From: JAJPXI01 sp045595705
GTDB taxonomy: Bacteria > Bacillota > Clostridia > Oscillospirales > Oscillospiraceae
Length of the DNA: 64,000 bases
Direction: 5' to 3'
Assembly: GCA_045595705.1 (NCBI GenBank)
Contig: JAZOBA010000116.1
Location: 1 to 64,000 of the forward strand
Under the pieces are notes generated by a model that had not been told where the DNA came from, did not search any database, and was given only the letters and a program-made list of their open reading frames with translations. Numbering within the stretch: the stretch's first letter is position 1; each line of letters starts with the position of its first letter. Of this stretch, positions 1 to 11,123 are shown in pieces. A program made the position numbers and the translations under genes.

Positions 1-251
1 CCGTAAACTGCGATGGTTTCCTTTTGTTCAATTGCTTTTTGAATGCGTGCAACGGCACGATCCATGTCCTTCAGCAGGAAGGGGTCATGGAGCAGATCTT
101 CACGGTCATCCAGAAAATCCCGTGCTTTTTCCGGCGTATCCAGGCCGCGGGCGCATAGCACCACCGCCGGCAGAGGGGGTATGCCGGCGGCCACCATGGC
201 CCGGCAGGTCTCTGTTGGCGGGGTGGAGATATTCCACTGCTTGTACTTCAT
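1..251 (-). CDS. recJ: Single-stranded-DNA-specific exonuclease RecJ, N-terminal fragment
   Basis: Reading leftward from an ATG at 251 gives 83 codons open to the window edge, beginning MKYKQWNIST and ending at IAVYG. This matches the RecJ N-terminus: the KW opening, a region like LCARGLDTPEKARDFL, the LLHDPFLLKDMDRAV block and the IAVYGDYDVDG entry to the DHH domain, of which only the first residues are inside the window. RecJ degrades single-stranded DNA 5' to 3' in recombination and mismatch repair. GAGGA lies about 10 nt upstream of the ATG and a good promoter sits at 290-318. The catalytic DHH, DHHA1 and OB domains are outside, so intactness cannot be judged. Confidence 0.85.
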   Translation of the reverse strand, partial: MKYKQWNISTPPTETCRAMVAAGIPPLPAVVLCARGLDTPEKARDFLDDREDLLHDPFLLKDMDRAVARIQKAIEQKETIAVY

Positions 252-289
252 GAGATAAGTCCTCAAATTAATCTTAAAAATTAACTTTT

Positions 290-318
290 ATTATACCAAA
301 TCCCAACCTTAATTACAA
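290..318 (-). promoter_or_regulatory. Sigma-A promoter for recJ
   Basis: On the minus strand TTGTAA (318-313) and TATAAT (295-290) are separated by exactly 17 nt, with TG one base before the -10 (extended -10, TGGTATAAT). The recJ ATG lies about 39 nt downstream. Confidence 0.7.
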
Positions 319-334
319 GAAATACGAAAGAAAA

Positions 335-365
335 AAGCATCCTCTTCTTTTCGAAGAGGATGCTT
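335..365 (-). terminator. Rho-independent terminator after purL
   Basis: A 13-bp perfect stem (335-347 with 353-365) and a 5-nt loop are followed on the minus strand by six T residues. It lies just past the purL stop and separates purL from the recJ promoter. Confidence 0.85.
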
Positions 366-377
366 TCAATGACGCAA

Positions 378-3300
378 TTATTTGTAGTACTCGGCACCCG
401 ACTCAAACAGGGGTTGGTATTTGTTGCCGGGGATATTTTTGCCGACGAACTGACCGCAGCGCTCCGAATGGCCCATCTTGCCGAAGACGCGGCCGTCGGG
501 GGAGAAGATGCCTTCGATACTCTCCACCGAAGCGTTGGGGTTGACATCAATGGACATGGAGGGGTTGCCATTCAAGTCAACATACTGGGTGGCCACCTGG
601 CCGTTGGCGATCAGCTGTGCCACCACATCGGCGGGAGCCACGAAACGGCCTTCGCCGTGGGAGATGGGAATAGCGTGCAGGTCGCCCACATTGGACTTGA
701 GCATCCAGGGGGACTTCACGCTGGCCACGCGGGTGGTGACGTACTTGCTCTGATGGCGGCCGATGCGGTTGAAGGTCAGGGTGGGGCTGTTCTCGTCGGT
801 GACAACGATCTCGCCGCAGGGAACCAGACCCAACTTGACCAGAGCCTGGAAACCGTTGCAGATACCCAGCATCAGACCGTCACGGTTCTTCAACAGATCG
901 TGGACGGCGTCGGTCAGACGGGCGTTGCGCAGGAAGGAGCAGATGAACTTGGCCGATCCTTCGGGCTCGTCACCGCCCGAGAAACCGCCGGGCAGAATCA
1001 TCATCTGGCTGCGGCGGATGGCCGTTTCCAATGCCAGAGCCGATTGGGCCAGCAGGTCGCCGTTCAGGTTGCGGATGACCACGATTTCGGGGTCGATACC
1101 GGCCTTGACACAGGCGGCGGCGGTGTCAAATTCGCAGTTGGTACCGGGGAACACGGGAATGACAGCCTTGGGATGGGCAAATTTGTTCTTGGCTACGATG
1201 GGAGCGCGCTCGGTGCAGGAGATGGGCTGGACCACAATCTTTTCCTCGGCGGTCTTGGTGGGATAGACATCCTCCAGAACGCCTTCGTTCAGAGCGACCA
1301 GTTCATCAATGGAGACGCTCTCGCCGGCTACGGTTACCATGCCATCGTTGGAGGTGTAGCCCATCAGAATGCCGCAATCGACCTCTTCGGTCAGTTCGGC
1401 AATAATGGCACCGGGGCAAGGACCGTACCAGGGCACAGGTGCGGCTTGCACACCGGCAAAACCGATGTGGTTGCCGAAGGACATCTTCATGACGCCCTCG
1501 GCCACGCCGCCGCTTTCCACAGCCCATGCGGCCTGAACTTTGCCGGCCTGGCACAGGGCGTGGAACTGCTCCCACTGGCGGCGATAGGTCTGGTAATCAC
1601 CCACCTGAGGGGTGCCGAAGAAGTATACGGGGTGACCGGCCTGCTTGAATTCGGGGGACAGCACATCGCCGGCCAGAACGGGGGCGATGGCAAAGGAAAT
1701 CAGAGTGGGAGGCACGTCCAGATCCAGGAAGGTACCGGACATGGAGTCCTTACCGCCGATGGAGGCGCAGCCCAGTTCCATCTGGGCACTCAGAGCGCCC
1801 AGCAGAGCGGCGAAGGGCTTGCCCCAACGTTCGGGTTCGGTGCGCAGTTTCTCAAAGAATTCCTGGAAGGACAGGTAGGCCTTGTTGTAGTCGGCGCCTG
1901 CAGCCACCAGCTTGGCGACGGAGACAACTACCGAATTGATGGCGCCTACGAAGGGATCCTCGCTCATCCAGTGGGGGTCAAAGGCCCATGCCATGACGCT
2001 GGCCTGCTCGGTTTTCTGGCCGGGCAGAACGGGCAGCAGAGCCGACATGGCCTGTGCGGGAGTCTTCTGGCTCTTGCCGCCGAAGGGCATCAGCACGCTG
2101 CCGGCACCAATGGAGCCGTCAAAGCGCTCCACCAGACCGCGGTTCAGAGCAAACTTCAGGCTGGAGGCAATCTGCTTTAGACTGGCGGCGTGGACCAGCA
2201 CTTCGTGCTCGTTGGAAGGAACCTTGACGGCGGCATGCTTGACGGCGCCGTTGGTGTTCAAAAATTCACGGGACAGATTGGCGATTTTCTGGCCGCGCCA
2301 GGTCATGACCATACGTGCCTCTTCGGTGACGGTGGCCACACGATAGGCCTCCAGATTTTCAGCCTCAGCGGCGGCGATAAACTTGTCGGCATCCTCGGCA
2401 GCCACGACGACGGCCATGCGCTCCTGAGATTCGGAGATGGCCAGCTCGGTGCCGTCCAGGCCGTCATACTTCTTGCGAACGGCGTCCAGATCAATGTCTA
2501 CGCCGTCGGCCAACTCGCCGATGGCGACAGAAACGCCGCCGGCGCCGAAGTCGTTGCAGCGCTTGACCAGGCGGGTCACGTCGCCGTTACGGAACAGACG
2601 CTGAATTTTGCGCTCCTCAGGGGCGTTGCCCTTCTGCACCTCGGAGGCCATGGTCTCCAGAGAACTCATGGTGTGGCTTTTGGAAGAGCCGGTGGCACCG
2701 CCGATGCCGTCACGGCCGGTGCGGCCGCCCAGCAGAATGATGACATCACCGGGAGCGGGACGCTCACGGACTACATTTTCGGCGGGAGCGGCACCCACAA
2801 CGGCGCCGCACTCCAGGCGCTTGGCCACATAGCCCTCGTGGTACACTTCAGCCACATGGCCGGTGGCAAGGCCGATCTGGTTGCCGTAGGAAGAATAGCC
2901 GGCAGCGGCGGTCTGGCACAGCTTGCGCTGGGGCAGCTTGCCTTCCAGGGTGTCGGCCAGAGGAATGCGAGGATCACCTGCACCGGTGACGCGCATGGCC
3001 TGATGGACATACACACGGCCGGACAGGGGGTCACGGATACACCCGCCGATACAGGTGGCTGCACCGCCGAAGGGTTCGATTTCGGTGGGATGGTTATGGG
3101 TCTCGTTCTTGAACATGAGAAGCCAGTCCTGTTCCTTGCCGTCCACTACGGCGGGGACATGGATCGAACAGGCATTGATCTCTTCGCTTTCGTCCAGCTC
3201 GGGGACCAGACCCATCTTTTTCAGGGCCTTTGTACCAATGGTGCCCAGATCCATCAGGGTGATGGGACGCTTAGCGGCCTTTTCCTCACCGAAGACTTCC

Positions 3301-4070
3301 TTGCGCAGCTCGATATATGCCTTGAAGGTGTCGGCCACCATGGGGTCGGCAATTTCGATATCATCGATGTGGGTGGAGAAAGTAGTATGGCGGCAGTGAT
3401 CCGACCAGTATGTATCCACCACGCGGATCTCGGTGATGGTGGGGTCACGCTGCTCTTCGTCACGGAAGTAAGCCTGCAGGAACTTCAGGTCGGCCAGGTC
3501 CATGGCCAGGCCGTACTGGTCCAGCAGAGCGGTCAAACCGGCTTCGTCCAGCGTAATGAAGCCCTCCAGCGAGGCCACATCACCGGGGACGGGGTAGGTC
3601 ATCACCAGGGTTTCGGGCTTGTCCAAAGCGGCTTCGCGGCATTCTACGGGGTTGATCAGGTAATCTTTGATACGCTGAAGATCCTCGGAAGTAATAGCAC
3701 CGTCCAGCAGGTATACGGTGGCGCACTTGACTACGGGGCGATCGCCACCGGCCATCAACTGGATGCACTGAGCAGCCGAGTCGGCACGCTGGTCATATTG
3801 GCCGGGCAGGGCCTCAACAGCCAGAATGGTGCCGGCACTGACGGGGAGGATCTCGTCGTAGACGGCGTCCACCTGGGGTTCGGAGAAAACAATGATGCGG
3901 GCCTTTTCGTAAACGGCGGGATCAACACCTTCCACATCATATCGGTGAAGGATGCGTACGCCGGACAGGGTGTTGATACCCAACTGCTCTTTCAGTTGAT
4001 TCAGCACCGAGACGGCCTCGCCATCAAAGCCGGGCTTTTTTTCTGCAAAACAACGGTATACTATGCTCAT
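378..4070 (-). CDS. purL: Phosphoribosylformylglycinamidine synthase, single-chain form
   Basis: The 1230-residue protein catalyses the ATP- and glutamine-dependent conversion of FGAR to FGAM in purine synthesis. Small PurS-like and linker regions at the N-terminus are followed by two AIRS-like halves, with the substrate motif ETHNHPTEIEPFGGA in the first. A class I glutaminase domain begins near VIPVFPGTNCEFD and has the nucleophile in MLGICNGFQ and the partner residues in SHGEGRF. Many Firmicutes split this enzyme into PurS, PurL and PurQ; this is the long single-chain type known from clostridia and streptococci. I chose ATG 4070 (MSIVYRC) because GGGAGGA sits 8 nt before it; an in-frame start 12 codons upstream lacks such a site. 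It is the last gene of the run from secA, 36 nt after the lipoprotein gene. Confidence 0.95.
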   Translation of the reverse strand: MSIVYRCFAEKKPGFDGEAVSVLNQLKEQLGINTLSGVRILHRYDVEGVDPAVYEKARIIVFSEPQVDAVYDEILPVSAGTILAVEALPGQYDQRADSAAQCIQLMAGGDRPVVKCATVYLLDGAITSEDLQRIKDYLINPVECREAALDKPETLVMTYPVPGDVASLEGFITLDEAGLTALLDQYGLAMDLADLKFLQAYFRDEEQRDPTITEIRVVDTYWSDHCRHTTFSTHIDDIEIADPMVADTFKAYIELRKEVFGEEKAAKRPITLMDLGTIGTKALKKMGLVPELDESEEINACSIHVPAVVDGKEQDWLLMFKNETHNHPTEIEPFGGAATCIGGCIRDPLSGRVYVHQAMRVTGAGDPRIPLADTLEGKLPQRKLCQTAAAGYSSYGNQIGLATGHVAEVYHEGYVAKRLECGAVVGAAPAENVVRERPAPGDVIILLGGRTGRDGIGGATGSSKSHTMSSLETMASEVQKGNAPEERKIQRLFRNGDVTRLVKRCNDFGAGGVSVAIGELADGVDIDLDAVRKKYDGLDGTELAISESQERMAVVVAAEDADKFIAAAEAENLEAYRVATVTEEARMVMTWRGQKIANLSREFLNTNGAVKHAAVKVPSNEHEVLVHAASLKQIASSLKFALNRGLVERFDGSIGAGSVLMPFGGKSQKTPAQAMSALLPVLPGQKTEQASVMAWAFDPHWMSEDPFVGAINSVVVSVAKLVAAGADYNKAYLSFQEFFEKLRTEPERWGKPFAALLGALSAQMELGCASIGGKDSMSGTFLDLDVPPTLISFAIAPVLAGDVLSPEFKQAGHPVYFFGTPQVGDYQTYRRQWEQFHALCQAGKVQAAWAVESGGVAEGVMKMSFGNHIGFAGVQAAPVPWYGPCPGAIIAELTEEVDCGILMGYTSNDGMVTVAGESVSIDELVALNEGVLEDVYPTKTAEEKIVVQPISCTERAPIVAKNKFAHPKAVIPVFPGTNCEFDTAAACVKAGIDPEIVVIRNLNGDLLAQSALALETAIRRSQMMILPGGFSGGDEPEGSAKFICSFLRNARLTDAVHDLLKNRDGLMLGICNGFQALVKLGLVPCGEIVVTDENSPTLTFNRIGRHQSKYVTTRVASVKSPWMLKSNVGDLHAIPISHGEGRFVAPADVVAQLIANGQVATQYVDLNGNPSMSIDVNPNASVESIEGIFSPDGRVFGKMGHSERCGQFVGKNIPGNKYQPLFESGAEYYK

Positions 4071-4106
4071 AGTTCCATTCCTCCCAAAAGGTGTTACTGG
4101 TTTCAT

Positions 4107-5627
4107 TTATTTGTCAGCGTTGAAACGCAGGGATTCCAAATTGTAAAAGGGGTTTTGCCGTGTGGGCTCCAGGCCGGAAACCGACTGCCATTGGGTCAAC
4201 ACCGAGTGCATTTTGAAACAAAGGGGTGCGAAGGGCATGTCGGCTTGGAATTTTTCCAAGAGAAACTGCTCACCAAGGCCGGCGCAGCGCAGGATGAACA
4301 GAGCGGTGTCCAGTTCGGTGTTTTGATAACCGCAGAAGTTCAGGGGGCCATCTGTGCTGAGCAGGGGGGCGAGATCGAAGTCGGCAGTCAGCGTGACTTC
4401 GCCCAGATACAAGTCAAACTCGCCGGTCGTCAGCGCAGTCAGATAATCGTCCCAGGCCAGTTCTTTCAGAACCACGTCCATGCCCATGTGGGTCAGCTGT
4501 TCGGTCAGATAATCGGCAACGGCCAACTTGAAGGGGTTGTCGGTGTTGACCACGAAGGTCAGTGACAGGGTGGAACGGCCGCGATGCAGCAGGCCATCCT
4601 CACCGTTGGAATAACCAGCGTCAGCCAACAGGGTTTCTGCTGCTGCGGGGTCATAACCACCCGCGGTTTCATAAAGAGAACTGTGCCATGCGCAGCGGGG
4701 CGAAACGGGCAGACAGGTGGCATCTGCATGACCGTCCAGCAGGGATCCGGCAACGGTGTCCCGGTCAAAACTGCGAGAAATGGCCTGACGCACTGCTGCC
4801 TCGGCACAGGGGCCTTTTGTTGTATGGAAACCCACATAAAGCATGGTGGTTGTGGGGAAATCAAATGCTTCATAGCCGGCCGAGTAGCCCAGCGTGTTGG
4901 AGCCGGTCAGGTCGCTGACCGAAAGAGAGATCCGGCCGGAATCAAAGGCGTAAATCAATTCATCGGCCCCGTCAATGGCCACCAAGGGGATCTCCTTTGG
5001 TGCAGAAGCAGGGGCGTTGTCAGTTCGCTCTAAACGCAGAGGTCCCCGGTCCTCTATAAAGCGGTAGGGTCCGGTGCCCAGCGGCATGGAACCGTCTTGA
5101 AAATCGTGGACTACGGGAATGTCCAACAGCGCAGGCAACAGCTTGTTGGGGTTGTTCAAAATGAGGAGTACAGTCCCATCCTTTTGGGCGGAAACGGCTT
5201 GTACATCGGCAAGTCGGCTGGCGTAAAGGGTGCTGCTGCGAGCAGACTCCAAAGAACGGACCACATCGGCTGCCGTGACGGGGGAGCCATCCGAAAAGAC
5301 TCTGTCCGCAAGGGTAAAAAGCCAGGTTCGGCCATCGCCGGAGACCTCGTATTCACTGCAAAGCACGCCGTGGGGCGTGAAGGTGTTGTCCAGTTCAAAC
5401 AAGCCCTGATAAACCAGGCTGCTCAGCACCATGTTGGCGCGGTTGCTTCCCTGAATGGGGTGCAGGTCTGCGTTGGGGTAGTAGGGCAGGGCGAATTCCT
5501 GTCGGGTTGGAGTTGCCGTGGGAGTTGGCGTTGCCTCCGGTGCCTCCGGAGTGGGGACCGGTGCCTTGGAGCAGGCGGTCAGGCCTAACGTCAGGCAAAG
5601 GGTCAGAGCGATCAATGTTCGACGCAT
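4107..5627 (-). CDS. Peptide/nickel-type ABC solute-binding lipoprotein (SBP_bac_5)
   Basis: This 506-residue secreted lipoprotein has a signal peptide ending in the lipobox LGLTAC (lipid-modified Cys19), then a Pro/Thr/Ala-rich linker and a family 5 extracellular solute-binding fold. Recognisable family blocks are YQGLFELDNTFTPHGVLC, WLFTLADRVFSDGSPVTAADV, a GTGPYRF segment and the C-terminal NPFYNLESLRFN. Members bind oligopeptides or metals outside the cell and hand them to a permease. No permease or ATPase gene is nearby, so it is an orphan binding protein or uses components encoded elsewhere; the ligand is unknown. The start at 5627 is set by GGAGGG about 7 nt upstream and overlaps the preceding phosphoesterase gene by 16 nt, which implies translational coupling. 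Confidence 0.85.
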   Translation of the reverse strand: MRRTLIALTLCLTLGLTACSKAPVPTPEAPEATPTPTATPTRQEFALPYYPNADLHPIQGSNRANMVLSSLVYQGLFELDNTFTPHGVLCSEYEVSGDGRTWLFTLADRVFSDGSPVTAADVVRSLESARSSTLYASRLADVQAVSAQKDGTVLLILNNPNKLLPALLDIPVVHDFQDGSMPLGTGPYRFIEDRGPLRLERTDNAPASAPKEIPLVAIDGADELIYAFDSGRISLSVSDLTGSNTLGYSAGYEAFDFPTTTMLYVGFHTTKGPCAEAAVRQAISRSFDRDTVAGSLLDGHADATCLPVSPRCAWHSSLYETAGGYDPAAAETLLADAGYSNGEDGLLHRGRSTLSLTFVVNTDNPFKLAVADYLTEQLTHMGMDVVLKELAWDDYLTALTTGEFDLYLGEVTLTADFDLAPLLSTDGPLNFCGYQNTELDTALFILRCAGLGEQFLLEKFQADMPFAPLCFKMHSVLTQWQSVSGLEPTRQNPFYNLESLRFNADK

Positions 5628-6733
5628 AGCTCGCCCTCCTCGCGCAGCGATCCGTTGTACCAACCGGTCACGCCATTCTTTTTTGCCAGAACGCCGCGGC
5701 TGGTTTTCTCTATGATGGACAGGACGTCACCCGGCTGGATGGGGAGCAGGTAGTCGGTGGAATCCTCGCAGAAGATCCCACGTTCGGTCTCCCAGAGATG
5801 CCGAGTTAGAATGGGGAGAGTTCGACCGCTGGAAATGTGGTGGCAAAGTGAGAATTCCTCGCCGTGATCCAGAACATTCAGCTGATTATCCCCGAAGCGG
5901 ATGTTGATGGAATTTTCAGATGGAGCTTGTGTTTCGGCGGCTACCGCCGTGGGCAAATTGTCGTAGGAGGTCCAGGAGAACCTGTCGGCGGCGGGAATAG
6001 CCGGCAGAAGCAAGGCATTCAGTTGGCCGTCCCGCTTGATAACGCAGCCGCCATCGATTGAGACGATCTGCTGCTCGCTGCTGATGTGCGGATTGGCGCA
6101 GGGCCATTTTTCGCGGTAAAGGGTAGTTGGCCAGTGGCCCACTACGCACCATTTGTTATGAAAATGATGGCCCTGGCTGACAAAGTTGTCGTTTTTCATG
6201 CAATCCCAGGGGGTTAATCTGCTCGGGTCCTTCATGCAGTCCTCGCCGGGGATGCCGCCGTGGACAAAGATATACCGGTCGCTTTCCAGGATGGTGGGCA
6301 GTCCCATCAGAAACTCGGCTTCCTCGGGATAGTTCTTTTTGACCTTTTCGCGCAGAAGAGAAATATCTTCTGGTCGGTTGATGGGAAACTCCAGCCGGGC
6401 CGAAAGCTCGTTCATGAGCATGTTGCGGCCCCACATATGGCGGTACTCAAACAGCCACTGGTCGGAGAAGGTCTCATCAAACATAAGTCGGTCGCAGTTG
6501 CCCTGCAAAACGTGGACCGTGTGAGTTTTACACAGTTGAATAATAAAACGCAGAGTGTCCAGGTTCCGGGGACCTTTTTCAATCAGATCACCCAACAGAA
6601 TAAGCACATCGTCCGTGGAAAAGGAGATTTTATTCAGAAGTCCTTGCAGAAAGGGAAGATTGCCATGTACATCACTGACGGCAAAGACCCGCTTGTGGGC
6701 GGGCAGATCAATGTGCCGAATCGTGACGCTCAT
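5612..6733 (-). CDS. Calcineurin-like metallophosphoesterase with C-terminal SH3-like region
   Basis: The 373-residue protein has the dinuclear-metal phosphoesterase signature: SDVHGN at residues 20-25, then LLGDLIEKGP, QGNCD, a later VHGG motif and a GHWPT block, as in Ser/Thr phosphatase-like enzymes. The last 70 or so residues (LLPIQPGDVLSIIEKT ... TGWYNGSL) resemble a bacterial SH3-type beta-barrel, an inference from pattern only. No signal peptide is seen, so it is probably cytoplasmic. ATG 6733 is preferred because GGAGGTG precedes it by 7 nt, and that sequence overlaps the more upstream ATG at 6748. It sits between pgeF and the lipoprotein gene, overlapping the latter. The substrate could be a phosphoprotein, a nucleotide or an Ap4A-like molecule. 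Confidence 0.75.
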   Translation of the reverse strand: MSVTIRHIDLPAHKRVFAVSDVHGNLPFLQGLLNKISFSTDDVLILLGDLIEKGPRNLDTLRFIIQLCKTHTVHVLQGNCDRLMFDETFSDQWLFEYRHMWGRNMLMNELSARLEFPINRPEDISLLREKVKKNYPEEAEFLMGLPTILESDRYIFVHGGIPGEDCMKDPSRLTPWDCMKNDNFVSQGHHFHNKWCVVGHWPTTLYREKWPCANPHISSEQQIVSIDGGCVIKRDGQLNALLLPAIPAADRFSWTSYDNLPTAVAAETQAPSENSINIRFGDNQLNVLDHGEEFSLCHHISSGRTLPILTRHLWETERGIFCEDSTDYLLPIQPGDVLSIIEKTSRGVLAKKNGVTGWYNGSLREEGELCVEH

Positions 6734-6749
6734 GGGATACACCTCCATC

Positions 6750-7556
6750 TTAAAGCAGTTGGATCATGGCAGCCTGACTGCCGCGGTGACCCTGGGTCAC
6801 GCGGTGGCTCCAGTAAGTTTCGTGGAGACAGGCGGTGCAGTCGGGGGAAACTTCAATGTGACTGGATGAAAGACCGGAGCGCTTCAACAGGGAGGCGTTG
6901 ATGCCCTTCAGGTCCACGCGGAACTTTCCCTTTGGCAGATCAATAATATGGGGACGGGCCAGATTACCCAGAGATGCGGTCATGGCCTCTGGTACGTCGG
7001 AATGGGTTTCAAAACAGCATTGAGAGATGCCCGGACCGATTGCGGCCAGTATGTTTTCTACGTGGCAGCCGTAATCCTGCTGCATTTTTTGAACGGCCTT
7101 TCCGGCAATATCCTGTGCCGTGCCGCGCCATCCGGCGTGGACGGCAGCGATGACCCGCCGGACCGGATCGTACAGCAGAACCGGGATGCAGTCGGCGGTG
7201 AAAACAGTCAGAACCAACCCCGGCTGATCGGTAATCAAACCGTCACACTCGTGCTCGGTGGGGACACAGATGTCCGGTTTGATCAGTTCTGCCGTGGCGG
7301 TGCGGATGTCGGTTTTGTGGACCTGTCCGGTTACCACAATGCGGCTGGCGTCAGCACCGATGGCGGCGCAGAAGCGGCGGTAATTTTCCCGCACGTGATC
7401 GGGATTGTCGCCCCGGTTGAAGCCCAGATTAAGCGAAGCAAAAATTCCTTCGGAAACACCGCCCAACCGGGTGGAAAATCCATGGGCAACGCCGCCGGCG
7501 GCCCGAAAAACCTCGGCGGCGAGAACGGTCACACCGTTATGTTGCAGACGGATCAT
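6750..7556 (-). CDS. pgeF: Laccase-domain (PgeF/YfiH/YlmD) peptidoglycan-editing or purine nucleoside phosphorylase family protein
   Basis: The 268-residue protein has the family signature: GFSTRLGGVSEG near the start, FTADCIPVLLYDP, AAVHAGWRGT and GPGISQCCFE, carrying the conserved His and Cys metal-binding residues. E. coli YfiH edits peptidoglycan precursors, and relatives act as purine nucleoside phosphorylases or adenosine deaminases; the old polyphenol oxidase label is doubtful. Which activity applies here cannot be read from sequence. The ATG at 7556 lies 3 nt after the secA stop with only a weak ribosome site, so translation probably depends on secA readthrough of ribosomes. Confidence 0.88.
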   Translation of the reverse strand: MIRLQHNGVTVLAAEVFRAAGGVAHGFSTRLGGVSEGIFASLNLGFNRGDNPDHVRENYRRFCAAIGADASRIVVTGQVHKTDIRTATAELIKPDICVPTEHECDGLITDQPGLVLTVFTADCIPVLLYDPVRRVIAAVHAGWRGTAQDIAGKAVQKMQQDYGCHVENILAAIGPGISQCCFETHSDVPEAMTASLGNLARPHIIDLPKGKFRVDLKGINASLLKRSGLSSSHIEVSPDCTACLHETYWSHRVTQGHRGSQAAMIQLL

Positions 7557-7559
7557 GGC

Positions 7560-10322
<2,763 letters not shown>

Positions 10323-10366
10323 AAACAAAAATCACCTTTCGGGAGATATAAACAATAATTCAGTTT

Positions 10367-10395
10367 AGTATACCACAAATGAGAGTCGGAGAAAA
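10367..10395 (-). promoter_or_regulatory. Candidate promoter for the secA run
   Basis: TATACT (10372-10367) preceded by TG one base upstream (extended -10) lies 17 nt from a weak TTTTCT -35 (10395-10390). The secA ATG is 44 nt downstream. Confidence 0.5.
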
Positions 10396-10428
10396 GAAGA
10401 AAATGTGAATTCTCTTATCAAATAGTGA

Positions 10429-10461
10429 GACCCTGTCTGCCGAAGAAAGACAGACAGGGTC
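10429..10461 (-). terminator. Weak terminator-like hairpin between DUF2284 gene and secA
   Basis: An 11-bp stem (10429-10439 with 10451-10461) lies just past the DUF2284 stop. The flanking bases on neither strand form a real T-run, so it may terminate only partly or just protect the 3' end. Confidence 0.5.
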
Positions 10462-10465
10462 GGGT

Positions 10466-11005
10466 TCAGTCGATGAGGACGCAGCTGGTGTAGGTTAGCG
10501 TTTTTGGTCCGTAATAATACGGAAGGTCCGACTTCTCGCAGACTTTGGAGACCAGCAGGCCATAAGCCTCCATGGAGGGGATGGCCTTTTTGGGGAACCG
10601 GCAGGGAGCGTCGGGATAGGTGCACTGGGTGCAGAGTGTGCATCCGCCGGTGGCCATGGGAAGGCAGTCGGGGTATTCCTGCCGCAGCTGCTCTACGAAG
10701 GTCAGGAAAGACTGTTTCTGGTCCACCTCGGCCTGCTGCATGGCTTCGATGTCAAAGTCGTCTTCCAACTGGGCGGTGGTCTGCAGCAGAACGCCGCGGT
10801 GGTAGCGGGCGGCATTTGCGGCAGCTTGTTCCAGTGTGCCGCATCCGGGTGGGCAGGTCCAGCTGGTGCCGTACTTGTGGCACCGGCCGGCGGCGCACAT
10901 GTCCCGGACTTCGGGCATGAACTCCAGCGCTCCCATATTCAGCTCTCCCACATGGGTAAAGCCGCAGCTTTTGGCAAGGGTCAGAATTTCTTCGATGGTG
11001 GACAT
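10466..11005 (-). CDS. DUF2284 predicted metal-binding protein
   Basis: The 179-residue soluble protein is cysteine-rich in the DUF2284 pattern: CHKYGTSWTCPPGC in the first third and CTLCTQCTYPDAPC in the last third, each with spacing suited to an Fe-S cluster or zinc. It has no signal peptide and no membrane segment. The biochemical role of the family is not known to me; members are widespread in anaerobes. It is a single gene divergent from the rRNA methyltransferase, with ATG 11005 preceded by AAGGAGGG. Confidence 0.8.
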   Translation of the reverse strand: MSTIEEILTLAKSCGFTHVGELNMGALEFMPEVRDMCAAGRCHKYGTSWTCPPGCGTLEQAAANAARYHRGVLLQTTAQLEDDFDIEAMQQAEVDQKQSFLTFVEQLRQEYPDCLPMATGGCTLCTQCTYPDAPCRFPKKAIPSMEAYGLLVSKVCEKSDLPYYYGPKTLTYTSCVLID

Positions 11006-11093
11006 GGCGAGCCCTCCTTGGTATTTTCTTTAGTTTAGCATGAAAATGAGAAAAAGCTATATCAAAAATCAAATCAATTGTGGTATAATTTTA

Positions 11094-11099
11094 AGTTAC
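11094..11099 (+). promoter_or_regulatory. Extended -10 promoter element for rlmD-type gene
   Basis: TGGTATAAT with an AT-rich upstream region but no clear -35; start codon 25 nt downstream. Confidence 0.55.
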
Positions 11100-11123
11100 T
11101 AAGAATTCAAAGGAGCGCGACCC

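Noticed and set aside
360..4565. Two long open frames on the plus strand opposite purL and the lipoprotein gene (about 600 and 790 codons)
   Set aside because: They are antisense to clear genes, rich in Gly/Ala/His/Gln from reverse-frame codons, lack ribosome sites, and show no family motif.
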